Origin: Sedimenticola selenatireducens DSM 17993
Lineage (GTDB): Bacteria > Pseudomonadota > Gammaproteobacteria > Chromatiales > Chromatiaceae
DNA length: 64,000 nt
NCBI RefSeq assembly: GCF_000428045.1
Contig: NZ_KE386617.1
Location: 95,997 to 159,996 of the forward strand
Direction of reading: 5' to 3'
The notes under the pieces were generated by a model. That model was given only the letters and a program-made list of their open reading frames with translations. It had not been told where the DNA came from and did no database searches. This document shows, one piece after another, positions 17,612-26,968 of the stretch (position 1 is its first letter; each line of letters starts with the position of its first letter). A program made the position numbers and the translations under genes.

Positions 17612-17764
17612 TTCTCTGGACGGGTGACAGGGACGTCACTGGATTTAATTTGATTAACAGATGCCTGGCGCAGAGATAAAAAATCAGGCAATTCACTCCG
17701 TCAGTTAGCAAGGCGATTTTAACTTGGGCTGACAGAGTTCAGTAGGCATTACCAGGAGAACCAA

Positions 17765-19126
17765 ATGGCCATCTCATCACCAGGACTGGGTTCAGGGCTT
17801 GACGTTACAGGCATCGTCTCCCAGTTGATGGCGGTTGAGCAGCAGCCTCTTACTCGGCTAAACCAGAAAGAGGCCCAGGTGCAGGCCCAGATATCAGCCT
17901 ATGGCAGCCTGAAGGGTGGACTCTCGTCCCTGCAGAGTGCCATGACAAAGCTGCTGGATGCGGATACCTTTCAGGCCACCAAGGCCAGCTCATCCGATAG
18001 CGGTGTGTTAACCGTATCTTCCGATACGGATGCCGTTACCTCTTCTTACAATGTTACAGTGAACCGGCTGGCGCAGCAGCATAAGCTGGGATCCAGTGAG
18101 GTTGCATCATCAACCACTTTTGGTGGGATGGCGGGTGACGAATTGACGCTGACTGTGGGGTCGGACAGCTTTACCCTGGATCTCTCCACTGCCATGACCT
18201 TGGGTGAGATTCAGTCGGCGATCAATGTGGAGACTAACGGCACAGGGGTGACTGCTGGTCTGATCACGGGTGACAGTGGGAACCAGACCCTGGTATTGAC
18301 GTCTGGCTCAACGGGTTATGACAATCGTGTTCAACTCTCCTTTGGTGGTAGTCTGGATGCCAATACTTTCAACTTCTCCATGTTGAACCGGGATGCGAGT
18401 AATCAGTTGCTGGCTGGGGAGAATGAGCTGGATGCCTCGTTGACAGTGGACGGTGTGTCCATCACCCGCGCCAGTAACAGTGTGACTGATGTGATAGAGG
18501 GCTTGACGCTGAATCTGCAGGCCACCGGGCAGTCCAATATCTCAATCAACCAGGATAGCTCGGTTGCGAAAAGTGCCGTCAGTGGCTTCGTTAATGCATA
18601 CAATGAGCTGAATGATCAACTGTCAACACTGCAGAGCAGTGGCGCGAGTGGCAGTGTACTGCGTAATATTGAAAATCAGTTGCGGGGTATGCTGAATACA
18701 GGTCTTAGCGGTCTCGGCAGTTACTCCTATATCTCCCAGTTGGGTGTAACCACCAACTCAGACACGGGCAAGCTCGAGTTTGACAGCGGGAACTTTGTCT
18801 CGGCACTGGAAGATTCGCCTCAAAGTGTTACAAGTTTCTTTAGTGATGAGGATGGCGGATTTGCAGCCAGGTTTGACGGCCTGCTGGAGGGGTTCGTCAA
18901 GTCAGGTGGGACCATCGACAGTATCATTGATGGCAGTAATAGTCGAATAGAGGGCATTGAGCGCAGCCGAGAATCGCTGGAGCGCCGTCTGGAAGATATC
19001 GAGGCACGTTATCTTCGGCAGTTTGGTGCCCTGGATGGATTGATTGCGAATATGACGACGACTAGTGAATATCTGACCAGCCAGCTGGATATATTGTCCA
19101 ATCTGGCTAGTGGGAATAAAAAGTAA
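17765..19126 (+). CDS. fliD: flagellar filament cap FliD
   Basis: FliD (HAP2) caps the filament and folds arriving flagellin. The product is 453 residues. The N-terminal domain starts SSPGLGSGLDVTGIVSQLM (about 4-22), with a heptad-rich C-terminal domain (SRIEGIERSRESLERRLEDI, then EARYLRQFGALDGLIANM). AGGAGA precedes the ATG. It is followed by fliS. No convincing specific promoter was found in the 153-base gap before it. Confidence 0.95.
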   Translation: MAISSPGLGSGLDVTGIVSQLMAVEQQPLTRLNQKEAQVQAQISAYGSLKGGLSSLQSAMTKLLDADTFQATKASSSDSGVLTVSSDTDAVTSSYNVTVNRLAQQHKLGSSEVASSTTFGGMAGDELTLTVGSDSFTLDLSTAMTLGEIQSAINVETNGTGVTAGLITGDSGNQTLVLTSGSTGYDNRVQLSFGGSLDANTFNFSMLNRDASNQLLAGENELDASLTVDGVSITRASNSVTDVIEGLTLNLQATGQSNISINQDSSVAKSAVSGFVNAYNELNDQLSTLQSSGASGSVLRNIENQLRGMLNTGLSGLGSYSYISQLGVTTNSDTGKLEFDSGNFVSALEDSPQSVTSFFSDEDGGFAARFDGLLEGFVKSGGTIDSIIDGSNSRIEGIERSRESLERRLEDIEARYLRQFGALDGLIANMTTTSEYLTSQLDILSNLASGNKK

Positions 19127-19180
19127 TTGCATCTTGGAATATCAGATTCAGCATAGAGTTGAATCAGTCTGGAGTACCCA

Positions 19181-19603
19181 ATGGTAAAATCAAGAATGAA
19201 GAGTGCGCTATCACAATATAATAGTGTCAGTGTGAATTCTGGTGTTGAAGATGCGACTCCTCATCGTCTGGTACAGATGCTGATGGAGGGGGCCCTGGAC
19301 AAGATTGCCGCAGCCAAAGGGCACATGGCGCGAAATGAGCCGGCGGATAAGGGGCGTTATATCAGCTGGGCCATCTCCATCGTCAGCGGCCTGCAGAGCA
19401 GTCTGGATATGGAATCCGGTGGCGAGTTGTCGCGGAATCTGGATGACCTGTATGACTACATGGTGCGCCGCCTGGGTGAGGCGGGTGCCAAGAACGACCC
19501 GAAGATTCTGGATGAGGTGTCATCACTGCTGCTGGAAGTGAAATCCGCCTGGGACGTGATTCCGTCACAACTGGATGCGGAAAATCGGCAGACGGCAATC
19601 TGA
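19181..19603 (+). CDS. fliS: flagellin export chaperone FliS
   Basis: FliS binds the disordered C-terminus of flagellin and prevents early polymerisation in the cytoplasm. The product is 140 residues. It has the family signature SALSQYNSVSVNSGVEDATP with HRLVQMLMEGALDKIAAAKG following, and the conserved ISWAISIVSGLQSSLDMESG segment near residue 62. It lies after fliD and 2 bases before fliT. Confidence 0.94.
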   Translation: MVKSRMKSALSQYNSVSVNSGVEDATPHRLVQMLMEGALDKIAAAKGHMARNEPADKGRYISWAISIVSGLQSSLDMESGGELSRNLDDLYDYMVRRLGEAGAKNDPKILDEVSSLLLEVKSAWDVIPSQLDAENRQTAI

Positions 19604-19605
19604 TC

Positions 19606-19905
19606 ATGCTCGGTCGACTTATCCATCTCAGTCAGGAAATGCTGTTATTCGCGGAGCAGGGTGAGTGGGAGCGGGTAACCGAGATGCAGATTGAGCGTCA
19701 GCAGATCATGGAAGACACCTTTCCGCTCGATCCCCAGGTAATAGACGTCGATGGCGCAACTGGTCAGATTCGATTGATTCTGGATCTGGATCAACAGATT
19801 ACACAGTTAGCCCGGGTGCAACGGAAAGAGGTAGGACTGTTACTAAGTAAACTGAGCCACGGACGCACTGCCACCAAGGCCTACCAGGATACGTCCCGGC
19901 GCTGA
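19606..19905 (+). CDS. fliT: flagellar protein FliT-like chaperone
   Basis: FliT is a small export chaperone for the cap protein FliD and in enterobacteria also inhibits FlhDC. The product is 99 residues and wholly helical, with the pattern LLFAEQGEWERVTEMQIERQ near the N-terminus that is common to FliT-like proteins. It begins 2 bases after the fliS stop, so translation is probably coupled. Sequence conservation in the family is low and the assignment leans on context. It is the last flagellar gene of the cluster. Confidence 0.75.
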   Translation: MLGRLIHLSQEMLLFAEQGEWERVTEMQIERQQIMEDTFPLDPQVIDVDGATGQIRLILDLDQQITQLARVQRKEVGLLLSKLSHGRTATKAYQDTSRR

Positions 19906-19962
19906 GCAAACCTGATGGGCACGTGAATGTTGCTCATCTTACCCCGCGGCAGTGGTTGGCCT

Positions 19963-20012
19963 GTAGGAGGCCCGCCCCCGGGCCGAATTCGCGGCGAGGG
20001 CGCCGCTCCTAC
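19963..20012. repeat. GTAGGAGGCCCGCC-type REP element, copy 5 (compact form)
   Basis: It starts GTAGGAGGCCCGCCCC and ends GAGGGCGCCGCTCCTAC. It is a 50-base unit with inverted GTAGGAG ends and a GGGCCGAATTCGCGG centre. It is the reference form for the family and lies between the convergent genes fliT and ypjD. Confidence 0.75.
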
Positions 20013-20090
20013 GGGTACTATCAGGCTACAACTGCTTAAAGATAGTCCGCAGCGGCAGTCACCATTCACCTTCGGTAGTGCGCAAAAAGA

Positions 20091-20900
20091 TCAGGTGCTG
20101 ATCACAATCTCCAGCACAAATTTGCTGCCGAAATAGGCCAGCATCAGCACCACGAACCCCGAAAGTGTCCAGCTCAGTGCTTTTTGGCCACGCCAGCCGG
20201 AACGATGGCGTCCCCAGAGTAATGTGCCGAATACCAGCCAGGCGGCAATGGAAAGAATGGTCTTGTGGACCAGATGCTGCGCGAACAGGTCCTCCAGAAA
20301 GACGAAACCGCTCAGTAGTGCCACCGTCAACAGGGTGAATCCCAATCCAATCATCTCGAACAGCAGTGCTTCCATGGTTTGCAATGGCGGCAAGGCGCGG
20401 ATAAATCCCCCGGGGTGGCGATGTCGCAGATGATAGTCCTGGATGGCCAGCAGGATGGCCTGGACGCTGGCCATGGCCAGCAGGCTATAGGCCAGCAGGG
20501 AAATCAGAACATGAACGCGCAGGGCCCAGGATGAATTGGCAGCCAGGATATGCTCGGCCGGGAAGTGCATATCCAGCGCAATGCTCAAGGCGGCCAGCGG
20601 CAACAGGGTAATGCCGAGATTTTCCACCGGTTTGGTCAACGCCGACAGTATTAACAGCAGGACGATGGTCCAGGCAATAAGGGACGAGGCGCCAAAGAAA
20701 CTGAAGTTCAGACCGCCTTCACTGACCACATTTTGATATAGCAGGAATGCGTGCAGGGTAACCCCCACCATTCCAATGATGATTCCAAGATGGCGGGAAA
20801 GGGTTTTTCCTGTCCGATCTGAAAAGAGTCGGACCGCGATGATAGTCCCACTGGCGAGGTAGCAGGCTATAGCGAGAAAAGCGACAATAGTATGGTTCAT
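20091..20900 (-). CDS. ypjD: inner membrane protein YpjD, cytochrome c assembly (CcsA-like) family
   Basis: The product is 269 residues with about eight predicted membrane segments. It belongs to the CcmC/CcsA-type family, whose members handle haem in cytochrome c maturation; the function of YpjD itself is not established. Conserved features include SSWALRVHVLISLLAYSLLA (near residue 125) and LVHKTILSIAAWLVFGTLLW (near 212), which place histidines at membrane faces as in haem-handling relatives. The ATG at 20900 starts MNHTIVAFL; the longer upstream frame would run into ffh regulatory DNA. It is divergent from ffh, exactly as ypjD is in E. coli. Confidence 0.85.
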   Translation of the reverse strand: MNHTIVAFLAIACYLASGTIIAVRLFSDRTGKTLSRHLGIIIGMVGVTLHAFLLYQNVVSEGGLNFSFFGASSLIAWTIVLLLILSALTKPVENLGITLLPLAALSIALDMHFPAEHILAANSSWALRVHVLISLLAYSLLAMASVQAILLAIQDYHLRHRHPGGFIRALPPLQTMEALLFEMIGLGFTLLTVALLSGFVFLEDLFAQHLVHKTILSIAAWLVFGTLLWGRHRSGWRGQKALSWTLSGFVVLMLAYFGSKFVLEIVIST

Positions 20901-21076
20901 ATTGGGCGTGATAATCGCATATCTCCCCTTGCTCTGACTAGCCCGGATGGGCAGAGTTTGAGCGTAATCGCCTATCTGGTCGCGAGGATTGCACCGCGCT
21001 GTCGGGATCAATGGCACGAAGAGAACAGTTTCCATATATAATACGGAAAATTCATGGCGAGAGGCTGAGCTAAAGC

Positions 21077-22474
21077 ATGTTTGACAATCTGACAGACCGG
21101 CTGGGCGGCGTACTGACAAAGCTGCGCGGCCAGGGCCGACTGACCGAGGACAATATCAAGGAAACCATGCGGGAGATTCGCATGGCGCTGCTGGAGGCGG
21201 ATGTCGCTCTGCCAGTGGTCCGGGATTTTGTCGAGCAGGTGAAAGAGAAGGCGCTGGGTGAGGAGGTGATGAAGAGCCTCACCCCGGGTCAGGTGCTGAT
21301 CAAGATCGTCAATGATGAACTGGTCAGAATCATGGGTGAGGCCAATGAGCGGCTGAACCTGGCTGCCCAGCCACCGGCCGTGATACTGATGGCTGGCCTT
21401 CAGGGCTCCGGTAAAACAACCAGTGTCGCCAAGCTGGCACGCTGGTTGAAGCAGAGCCAGAAAAAATCGGTCATGGTGGTCAGTTGTGATATCTATCGTC
21501 CGGCTGCTATTGATCAGCTAAAAACCCTCGCCACTGAAGTGGAGGCGGAGTTCTTCCCCAGCACCACGCTGCAACAACCGCTTGCCATTGCCCGGGCTGC
21601 ACTGGATCAGGCGCGCAAGCAGTTCACCGATGTCCTGATTGTCGATACCGCAGGCCGTCTCCATGTGGATGCGGCACTGATGGATGAGATCAGGCAGCTG
21701 CATGCAGGGATCAAGCCTGTCGAAACCCTGTTCGTGGTTGATAGCATGACTGGTCAGGATGCCGCCAACACCGCCAAGGCCTTTGACGATGCCCTGCCGC
21801 TGACCGGCGTGATTCTGACCAAAACCGATGGTGATGCCCGAGGCGGTGCGGCGCTCTCCATTCGCCAGATTACCGGAAAGCCGATCAAATTCCTCGGTGT
21901 GGGCGAGAAAACGACAGCCCTTGAGCCCTTTTACCCTGAGCGGATGGCCTCACGGATTCTGGGTATGGGTGATGTACTCTCTCTGGTGGAAGAGGTCCAG
22001 GGTAAGGTGGACCAGGCCAAGGCTGAGAAGCTGGCCAAAAAACTGCACAAGGGACAGGGCTTCGATCTGGAGGATTTCCGTGACCAGATGGAGCAGATGT
22101 CCAATATGGGGGGGCTGAACTCGCTGATGGACAAGCTTCCGGGGATGGGGAATATCCCTGATCATGTGAAGAACCAGGTGAATGACAAGGAGATCGTCCG
22201 TTCGATCGCCATCATCAACTCCATGACACCGCAGGAGCGACGCTTCCCTAACCTGATCAAGGGCTCAAGAAAGCGCCGGATTGCCCTCGGTTCCGGCACC
22301 CAGGTGCAGGAAGTGAATAAAATGCTCAAGCAGTACGCCCAGATGCAGAAAATGATGAAAAAGATGAAGGGCGGGGGCATGGCCAAGATGATGCGGGGGC
22401 TGAAGTCCAAGCTGGGACCCGGTGGTGGTATGCCGCCGGGCGGTATGCCTCCCGGGGGCGGTTTCCCCTTTTGA
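21077..22474 (+). CDS. ffh: signal recognition particle protein Ffh
   Basis: Ffh is the GTPase subunit of the signal recognition particle. With 4.5S RNA it targets nascent inner-membrane proteins to FtsY. The product is 465 residues. The order is N domain (1-85), G domain with the P-loop GLQGSGKTT at 107-115, the DTAGR box near 190 and TKTDGDARGG near 250, then the methionine-rich M domain from about 325. The C-terminal tail ends in repeated Gly-Met-Pro (GGMPPGGMPPGG), slightly longer than in E. coli (453). It is followed by rpsP after a 373-base spacer. Confidence 0.97.
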   Translation: MFDNLTDRLGGVLTKLRGQGRLTEDNIKETMREIRMALLEADVALPVVRDFVEQVKEKALGEEVMKSLTPGQVLIKIVNDELVRIMGEANERLNLAAQPPAVILMAGLQGSGKTTSVAKLARWLKQSQKKSVMVVSCDIYRPAAIDQLKTLATEVEAEFFPSTTLQQPLAIARAALDQARKQFTDVLIVDTAGRLHVDAALMDEIRQLHAGIKPVETLFVVDSMTGQDAANTAKAFDDALPLTGVILTKTDGDARGGAALSIRQITGKPIKFLGVGEKTTALEPFYPERMASRILGMGDVLSLVEEVQGKVDQAKAEKLAKKLHKGQGFDLEDFRDQMEQMSNMGGLNSLMDKLPGMGNIPDHVKNQVNDKEIVRSIAIINSMTPQERRFPNLIKGSRKRRIALGSGTQVQEVNKMLKQYAQMQKMMKKMKGGGMAKMMRGLKSKLGPGGGMPPGGMPPGGGFPF

Positions 22475-22847
22475 GGGGTATTTCAGTGCTCCGCAGTCCG
22501 GCAGGGCAGGCACGCTTTTTGTGCCCACCCTGCCGAGCTGGAAGGTAATCCTTAACCACAAAGATTTTTGCGGTTAATCGCTTTTATGGGGGTTCGTCGT
22601 TCCCACGCTCCGCGTGGGAATGCATACCCGGCGGCAATAGTGGCTGCGCCCCTCGGGAGTATCCGCCCTACCTATGCGGCTAAACGCGCAAATCCCCGCT
22701 CCGTTCAGCGGAATAAGATGTTGTCCCGATTTAAGGTGACAAAACACTTCACTTTTCCCCGGAAACGGGTAGAATGCCCCGTTTCACTCCGGCCGGTTTG
22801 GTTGGCCGGTGGTGCGTGGCAGATTTTTTTAAATTCAAGGGTTGGAA
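22475..22847. other. ffh-rpsP intergenic region
   Basis: No gene is visible. It contains a GGCACGCTTTTTGTGCC palindrome (about 22509-22525), a GTTCCCACGC repeat (22598-22628) and, nearer rpsP, a possible promoter (TTCACT at 22748, TAGAAT at 22770, 16-base spacer). A leader hairpin CCGGCC/GGCCGG lies at 22789-22809. The leader hairpin could belong to control of the ribosomal protein operon, but this is only a structural observation. Confidence 0.45.
22598..22628. repeat. GTTCCCACGCTCCGCGTGGGAA palindrome, copy 1
   Basis: The sequence is GTTCCCACG-CTC-CGCGTGGGAA followed by TGCATACC. A second copy, GTTCCCACGC to GCGTGGGAAC then GCATGCG, lies at 51600. The shared trailing GCAT shows it is a family and not just a hairpin. 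Confidence 0.65.
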
Positions 22848-23099
22848 ATGGTAACAATTCGTCTTGCACGGACCGGCGCGAAAAAGCGGCCGTTCTATCA
22901 CATCGTAGTGGCTGATAGCAGAAATCCCCGCGATGGAAAGTACATTGAGCGGCTGGGTTTCTTCAATCCTATTGCGACTGGCGGTGAGGAGCGTCTGCGT
23001 TTGGACCAGGCGCGTATCAGCCACTGGGTTTCCCAGGGTGCACAGCCGACCGATCGTGTTGCCCAGCTGGTTAAGGAAGCGTCAAAGGCTGCAGCCTGA
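22848..23099 (+). CDS. rpsP: 30S ribosomal protein S16
   Basis: S16 is a small-subunit assembly protein. The product is 83 residues. It begins [20 protein letters not shown] and continues [20 protein letters not shown], which are universal S16 signatures. The ATG at 22848 is used because S16 proteins start with MVTIRL; a TTG two codons upstream is less likely. It heads the rpsP-rimM-trmD-rplS operon. Confidence 0.98.
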   Translation: MVTIRLARTGAKKRPFYHIVVADSRNPRDGKYIERLGFFNPIATGGEERLRLDQARISHWVSQGAQPTDRVAQLVKEASKAAA

Positions 23100-23159
23100 T
23101 TGACTGGGAGCCCTGCGGGTGTGGCCGGTAGCTGAACAGACCTGTTGCCGGATCTCCTG

Positions 23160-23681
23160 ATGGGCGTTCCGGCGGGAGAGCGACAGGTTGAATGGGCCAT
23201 TCTGGGGCGCGTTTCCGGTCTGTTCGGTGTGCGTGGGTGGATGAAGGTTTATTCACACACCTCGCCGAAAGAAAACATTCTCAGTCATCCTTCCTGGTAT
23301 CTGTTTCGGGATGGGCAGTGGCAAGAGTATAAGCTGAAGCAGGGCAAAACCCATGGAAAGGGGATTGTTGCTGCACTGGAAGGCGTGATCGATCGGGATC
23401 AGGCGGCCGCTCTGAATGGTGCGGAGATCGCTATCCCGCGTGATCGGCTACCGGAAATTCCGGCCGATGAGTATTACTGGTGTGACCTGGAGGGAAAAAG
23501 GGTCGTTAACCTGCAAGGGATTGAGCTGGGACGGGTAGATTATCTGTTCGAGACCGGTGCAAATGATGTCATGGTGGTGAAGGGCGTGAGCCAGCACCTG
23601 TTGCCGTTCATTGCACAGGTAATTAAAGAGGTCGATCTGGACGGTGACCGGATCACCGTGGATTGGGACCCGGATTTTTGA
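23160..23681 (+). CDS. rimM: ribosome maturation factor RimM
   Basis: RimM binds S19 and assists late maturation of the 30S head. The product is 173 residues from the ATG at 23160. The N-terminal RimM domain includes [20 protein letters not shown] (about 12-31). The C-terminal PRC-barrel domain includes [20 protein letters not shown] (about 100-119) and [24 protein letters not shown] at 23145 is an alternative start. The gene lies 60 bases after rpsP and 7 bases before trmD. Confidence 0.96.
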   Translation: MGVPAGERQVEWAILGRVSGLFGVRGWMKVYSHTSPKENILSHPSWYLFRDGQWQEYKLKQGKTHGKGIVAALEGVIDRDQAAALNGAEIAIPRDRLPEIPADEYYWCDLEGKRVVNLQGIELGRVDYLFETGANDVMVVKGVSQHLLPFIAQVIKEVDLDGDRITVDWDPDF

Positions 23682-23688
23682 GGTGACC

Positions 23689-24432
23689 ATGCGCTTCGAC
23701 GTGGTGACCCTGTTCCCTGAAATGTTCAGGGCCATGATTGGCGAAGGTGTGACCGGGCGCGCGGTGGATCGTGGGCAGGTCAGCCTGGGATTATGGAATC
23801 CGCGGGATTATACCCATGATGTGCATCGTACCGTGGATGACAGGCCCTACGGGGGCGGTCCCGGTATGGTAATGAAAATTGAGCCGTTGCGTGATGCGAT
23901 CACCCGGGCCAAACAGGCTGCGCCGGATTCGGCGGTAGTTTATCTCTCTCCGCAGGGGAGACGGTTTGACCAGGCAGCAGCTGTTCGAATGGCCAGGCAG
24001 GACGGAGTGATCCTGGTTGCCGGACGCTATGAAGGGATTGATGAGCGGCTGATCAGTCGCTATGTGGATGAAGAGTGGTCCATTGGTGACTACGTGCTTA
24101 GCGGTGGTGAACTGCCTGCACTGGTGCTGATGGATGCGGTTATACGACTCATCCCCGGGGTGCTTGGCGACAAGGATTCAGCAGAGCAGGACTCCTTCGT
24201 CGATGGGTTGCTGGATTGTCCGCACTACACGCGACCGGAAGTGTTCGAGGGAGACCGGGTGCCCTCGGTTCTGCTGGGCGGCAATCATGAGTTGATTCGA
24301 CGTTGGCGATTGCAACAGTCATTGGGCAGAACCTGGCAAAGACGACCAGACCTCCTGGAGGGACGTGTTCTCAGCCAGGAAGAAGAGAATTTACTAAACG
24401 AGTTTATCCAGGCGCATACGAGCGCTGATTGA
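23689..24432 (+). CDS. trmD: tRNA (guanine-37-N1)-methyltransferase TrmD
   Basis: TrmD methylates G37 next to the anticodon of tRNAs reading CNN and related codons, preventing +1 frameshifting. The product is 247 residues from the ATG at 23689. It begins [20 protein letters not shown]. It contains the knotted SAM-binding region ([20 protein letters not shown] near 112-131 and [19 protein letters not shown]). GAGGTGACC precedes the start. An in-frame upstream ATG at 23644 lies inside rimM and is not favoured. Confidence 0.97.
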   Translation: MRFDVVTLFPEMFRAMIGEGVTGRAVDRGQVSLGLWNPRDYTHDVHRTVDDRPYGGGPGMVMKIEPLRDAITRAKQAAPDSAVVYLSPQGRRFDQAAAVRMARQDGVILVAGRYEGIDERLISRYVDEEWSIGDYVLSGGELPALVLMDAVIRLIPGVLGDKDSAEQDSFVDGLLDCPHYTRPEVFEGDRVPSVLLGGNHELIRRWRLQQSLGRTWQRRPDLLEGRVLSQEEENLLNEFIQAHTSAD

Positions 24433-24451
24433 AATACAGGAGCATACGACC

Positions 24452-24796
24452 GTGAGCAATATCATCCAGGAACTTGAAGCCGAGCAGATGAACCGTGAGG
24501 TTCCCGATTTTGGCGCCGGCGACACCGTAGTTGTCCAGGTGAAGGTTGTCGAAGGCACCCGCGAGCGTCTTCAGGCCTTCGAGGGTGTGGTCATCGCCAA
24601 GAAAAACCGCGGTTTGAACTCCTCTTTCACCGTGCGCAAACTCTCCCATGGCGAGGGGGTCGAGCGTGTTTTCCAGACCTACAGCCCATCTGTGGCCGAG
24701 ATTGAAGTCAAGCGTCGCGGTGATGTGCGTCGTGCAAAACTGTACTACCTGCGTGGTCGTACCGGTAAGGCCGCGCGTATCAGAGAGAAGATCTAG
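24452..24796 (+). CDS. rplS: 50S ribosomal protein L19
   Basis: L19 sits at the subunit interface of the ribosome. The product is 114 residues. It starts with GTG at 24452 ([19 protein letters not shown]), preceded by ACAGGAG 8 bases upstream. The signature [20 protein letters not shown] lies at about 70-89, and it ends KAARIREKI. It is the last gene of the rpsP operon and is followed by a strong terminator. Confidence 0.98.
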   Translation: MSNIIQELEAEQMNREVPDFGAGDTVVVQVKVVEGTRERLQAFEGVVIAKKNRGLNSSFTVRKLSHGEGVERVFQTYSPSVAEIEVKRRGDVRRAKLYYLRGRTGKAARIREKI

Positions 24797-24824
24797 TCCC
24801 TACGGTTCTTTTGCCCTGTAGTGA

Positions 24825-24854
24825 AAACACCCCGCTTCGGCGGGGTGTTTTTTT
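24825..24854 (+). terminator. rho-independent terminator of the rpsP-rimM-trmD-rplS operon
   Basis: An 11-base stem AAACACCCCGC/GCGGGGTGTTT closes on a TTCG tetraloop and continues into TTTT. It begins 28 bases after the rplS stop. Confidence 0.93.
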
Positions 24855-24979
24855 GATCGCGGCTAAGGCAGTCAAGGAGCTGCTTGCCTTCAACAGAATA
24901 TGCTTGAGGTTGCCTCCCTGTGCGAAAGCCTCCAAGATACCGCTGAAGAATCACTGACGGAGAGCAGGTGGGGCGCACG

Positions 24980-26416
24980 ATGTCGTTGACCTTTTATTGG
25001 CATGATTACGAGACATGGGGTGCAGATCCGCGCAAGGATCGGGCCGCTCAATTCGCCGGCATCCGTACGGACGAGGCGCTGAATATCATCGGTAGACCTC
25101 TGGTCAGTTATTGCAAACCGGCCGATGACCTGTTGCCGCAACCGGAAGCCTGCCTCGTTACCGGCCTGACCCCGCAGAGGGCGTTGGAAGAGGGGGTAGT
25201 AGAGGCGGAGTTCTTCCGCCTGATCCATCACGAAATGGCCCAGCCCGGCACTTGTGGCGTAGGTTACAACAGTGTCCGCTTTGACGATGAGTTTACCCGC
25301 TTCGGCTTCTTTCGAAACTTTTTCGATCCCTATGCCCGTGAGTGGCAGCATGGCAATTCCCGCTGGGATATTATCGATATGGTGCGGCTTACCCATGCCC
25401 TGCGGCCGGAAGGTATTGTCTGGCCAAAGCGGGAGGATGGCTCGACCAGCTTCCGCCTGGAAGAGTTGTCGGTCGCCAACGGCATTGCTCATGAGGCGGC
25501 CCATGACGCATTGTCCGATGTGCATGCCACGATCGCGATGGCCAGATTGATTCGTGACCAGCAGCCCCGGCTGTTCGATTATCTGCTGAACATGCGAAAC
25601 AAGCGCAAGGTGGCGGAGTTGCTCAATCTTCGCGCTCGACAGCCGGTGTTACATGTCTCCTCCATGTATCCCGCAGAGAAAGGCTGTATCGCTATGGTGG
25701 TTCCATTGGCTCGTCACCCGACCAATCCCAATGGCGTTATTGTCTATGATCTTGGATGTGATCCGGCCGCGTTGATCGACCTGTCAGTGGAACAGATTCA
25801 ATCCCGCCTTTTTACTCCAAGAGATCAACTGCCTGACGGTGTGGAGCGGATTCCGCTGAAAACTGTTCACCTAAACAAGTGCCCGGTTGTGGTTCCAATG
25901 AATACCCTGACTGAGCAGGCGGCCGAGCGTTGGGGAATCAATCAGGCGCAGGGCTTGCGCAACCTCAATCGCCTGAAGAGCGTGCCGGGTCTTGGGGAGA
26001 AGATACAAGCGGTCCACAGTGGCCGTGAATTTGAACCGATTACAGATCCAGACCAGAGTCTCTATACCGGCAATTTTTTCAGCGCGGATGATCGAAAGCG
26101 AATGGACCAGGTATTGACCGCCACTCCGGAATCATTAGCCGGGATGAGCCTGGCATTTGATGATGCCCGCCTGCCGGAGATGTTGTTTCGCTATCGGGCG
26201 CGCAACTGGCCGGAGACGCTTAGCAAACCTGAGCGCGAACGCTGGCAGGAGTATCGCATGGACCGACTAACGGCTCCGGAAGGTGGCGGAAGCATAACGC
26301 TGACGGCATTTCGCCAGCAACTTGCCAGACTCATGGTCGATCCGGCAATCGACCGCGGCCGCAAGCAGGTATTGTCCGAATTGGCGGATTGGCCGGCGAG
26401 GATTGGGCTGGAGTGA
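24980..26416 (+). CDS. sbcB: exodeoxyribonuclease I
   Basis: Exonuclease I degrades single-stranded DNA from the 3' end and works in recombination and mismatch repair. The product is 478 residues (475 in E. coli). The DEDD catalytic pattern begins with D9 and E11 in FYWHDYETWGADP. NSVRFDDEFTRFGFF lies near residue 96 and EAAHDALSDVHATIAMARL near 173. The SH3-like and helical C-terminal domains follow. The ATG at 24980 matches the family N-terminus; a GTG at 24968 is possible. It stands alone after the rplS terminator. Confidence 0.95.
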   Translation: MSLTFYWHDYETWGADPRKDRAAQFAGIRTDEALNIIGRPLVSYCKPADDLLPQPEACLVTGLTPQRALEEGVVEAEFFRLIHHEMAQPGTCGVGYNSVRFDDEFTRFGFFRNFFDPYAREWQHGNSRWDIIDMVRLTHALRPEGIVWPKREDGSTSFRLEELSVANGIAHEAAHDALSDVHATIAMARLIRDQQPRLFDYLLNMRNKRKVAELLNLRARQPVLHVSSMYPAEKGCIAMVVPLARHPTNPNGVIVYDLGCDPAALIDLSVEQIQSRLFTPRDQLPDGVERIPLKTVHLNKCPVVVPMNTLTEQAAERWGINQAQGLRNLNRLKSVPGLGEKIQAVHSGREFEPITDPDQSLYTGNFFSADDRKRMDQVLTATPESLAGMSLAFDDARLPEMLFRYRARNWPETLSKPERERWQEYRMDRLTAPEGGGSITLTAFRQQLARLMVDPAIDRGRKQVLSELADWPARIGLE

Positions 26417-26472
26417 ATGAGTAGCATGTTGGGTACGCAATCCGCGCACCCACAGGAGCCAGGGTACCCAGG

Positions 26473-26553
26473 GTAGGTCGGATTAGCGCAGCGTAATCAG
26501 ACGAATCGACCGGTCCGCACGTGCGTCGAGTTACGCCTTCGGCTAATGCGGGC
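26473..26553. repeat. GTAGGTCG-type inverted-repeat element, copy 4
   Basis: GTAGGTCGGATTAGCGC plus AGCGTAATCAGACGA faces GTCGAGTTACGCC followed by TTCGGCTAATGCGGGCC, an imperfect inverted arm. About 81 bases separate sbcB from the convergent gene at 26562. Confidence 0.65.
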
Positions 26554-26561
26554 CCGGTGTC

Positions 26562-26846
26562 TCAATCCTTGGTCCAGTTGCTCAGGGCCTCAATGATTGC
26601 CTCGGCCTGGGCCTTGCTGGAGATGTTGAATTTCGATTTTAGGATATATTCGCCATTGCGTTTCTGGTAGCGGCGTATGCTGTATTTATCCGGGCTGTAT
26701 TCATCTTTTGAACGATTCCATTCCTGATAACGGAACATTACCGTTGACCATGCACCCTTGGAGAGGACCACCTTGTCCAGCTCCTTGACGACGTCGATAC
26801 CATCTTCTGAATAGTTAATCGTAAGTTCTTCAACGGTCGATGCCAT
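26562..26846 (-). CDS. conserved small hypothetical protein (94 residues)
   Basis: I cannot assign a function. The product is short, acidic and basic mixed, with no signal peptide or membrane segment. It begins ASTVEELTINYSEDGIDVVK after Met, with a lysine-rich middle (LSKGAWSTVMFRYQEWNRSK) and a C-terminal helix SSKAQAEAIIEALSNWTKD. The pattern of a folded domain with Tyr/Arg-rich strands (YSIRRYQKRNGEYILKSKF) looks conserved. AGGA precedes the start. It stands alone between a repeat and the ankyrin gene. Confidence 0.75.
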   Translation of the reverse strand: MASTVEELTINYSEDGIDVVKELDKVVLSKGAWSTVMFRYQEWNRSKDEYSPDKYSIRRYQKRNGEYILKSKFNISSKAQAEAIIEALSNWTKD

Positions 26847-26968
26847 GTCGGTGAATCCTGTGTTCAGGGCCTGGTCGGCCCGTGTTTGATAACTGAAAAT
26901 ATAGAGGCGGAACTTAACAGATGTAAAGCGCTACGTCACGACCGGAAAAGCGGTTTTTGTTTCATCTG

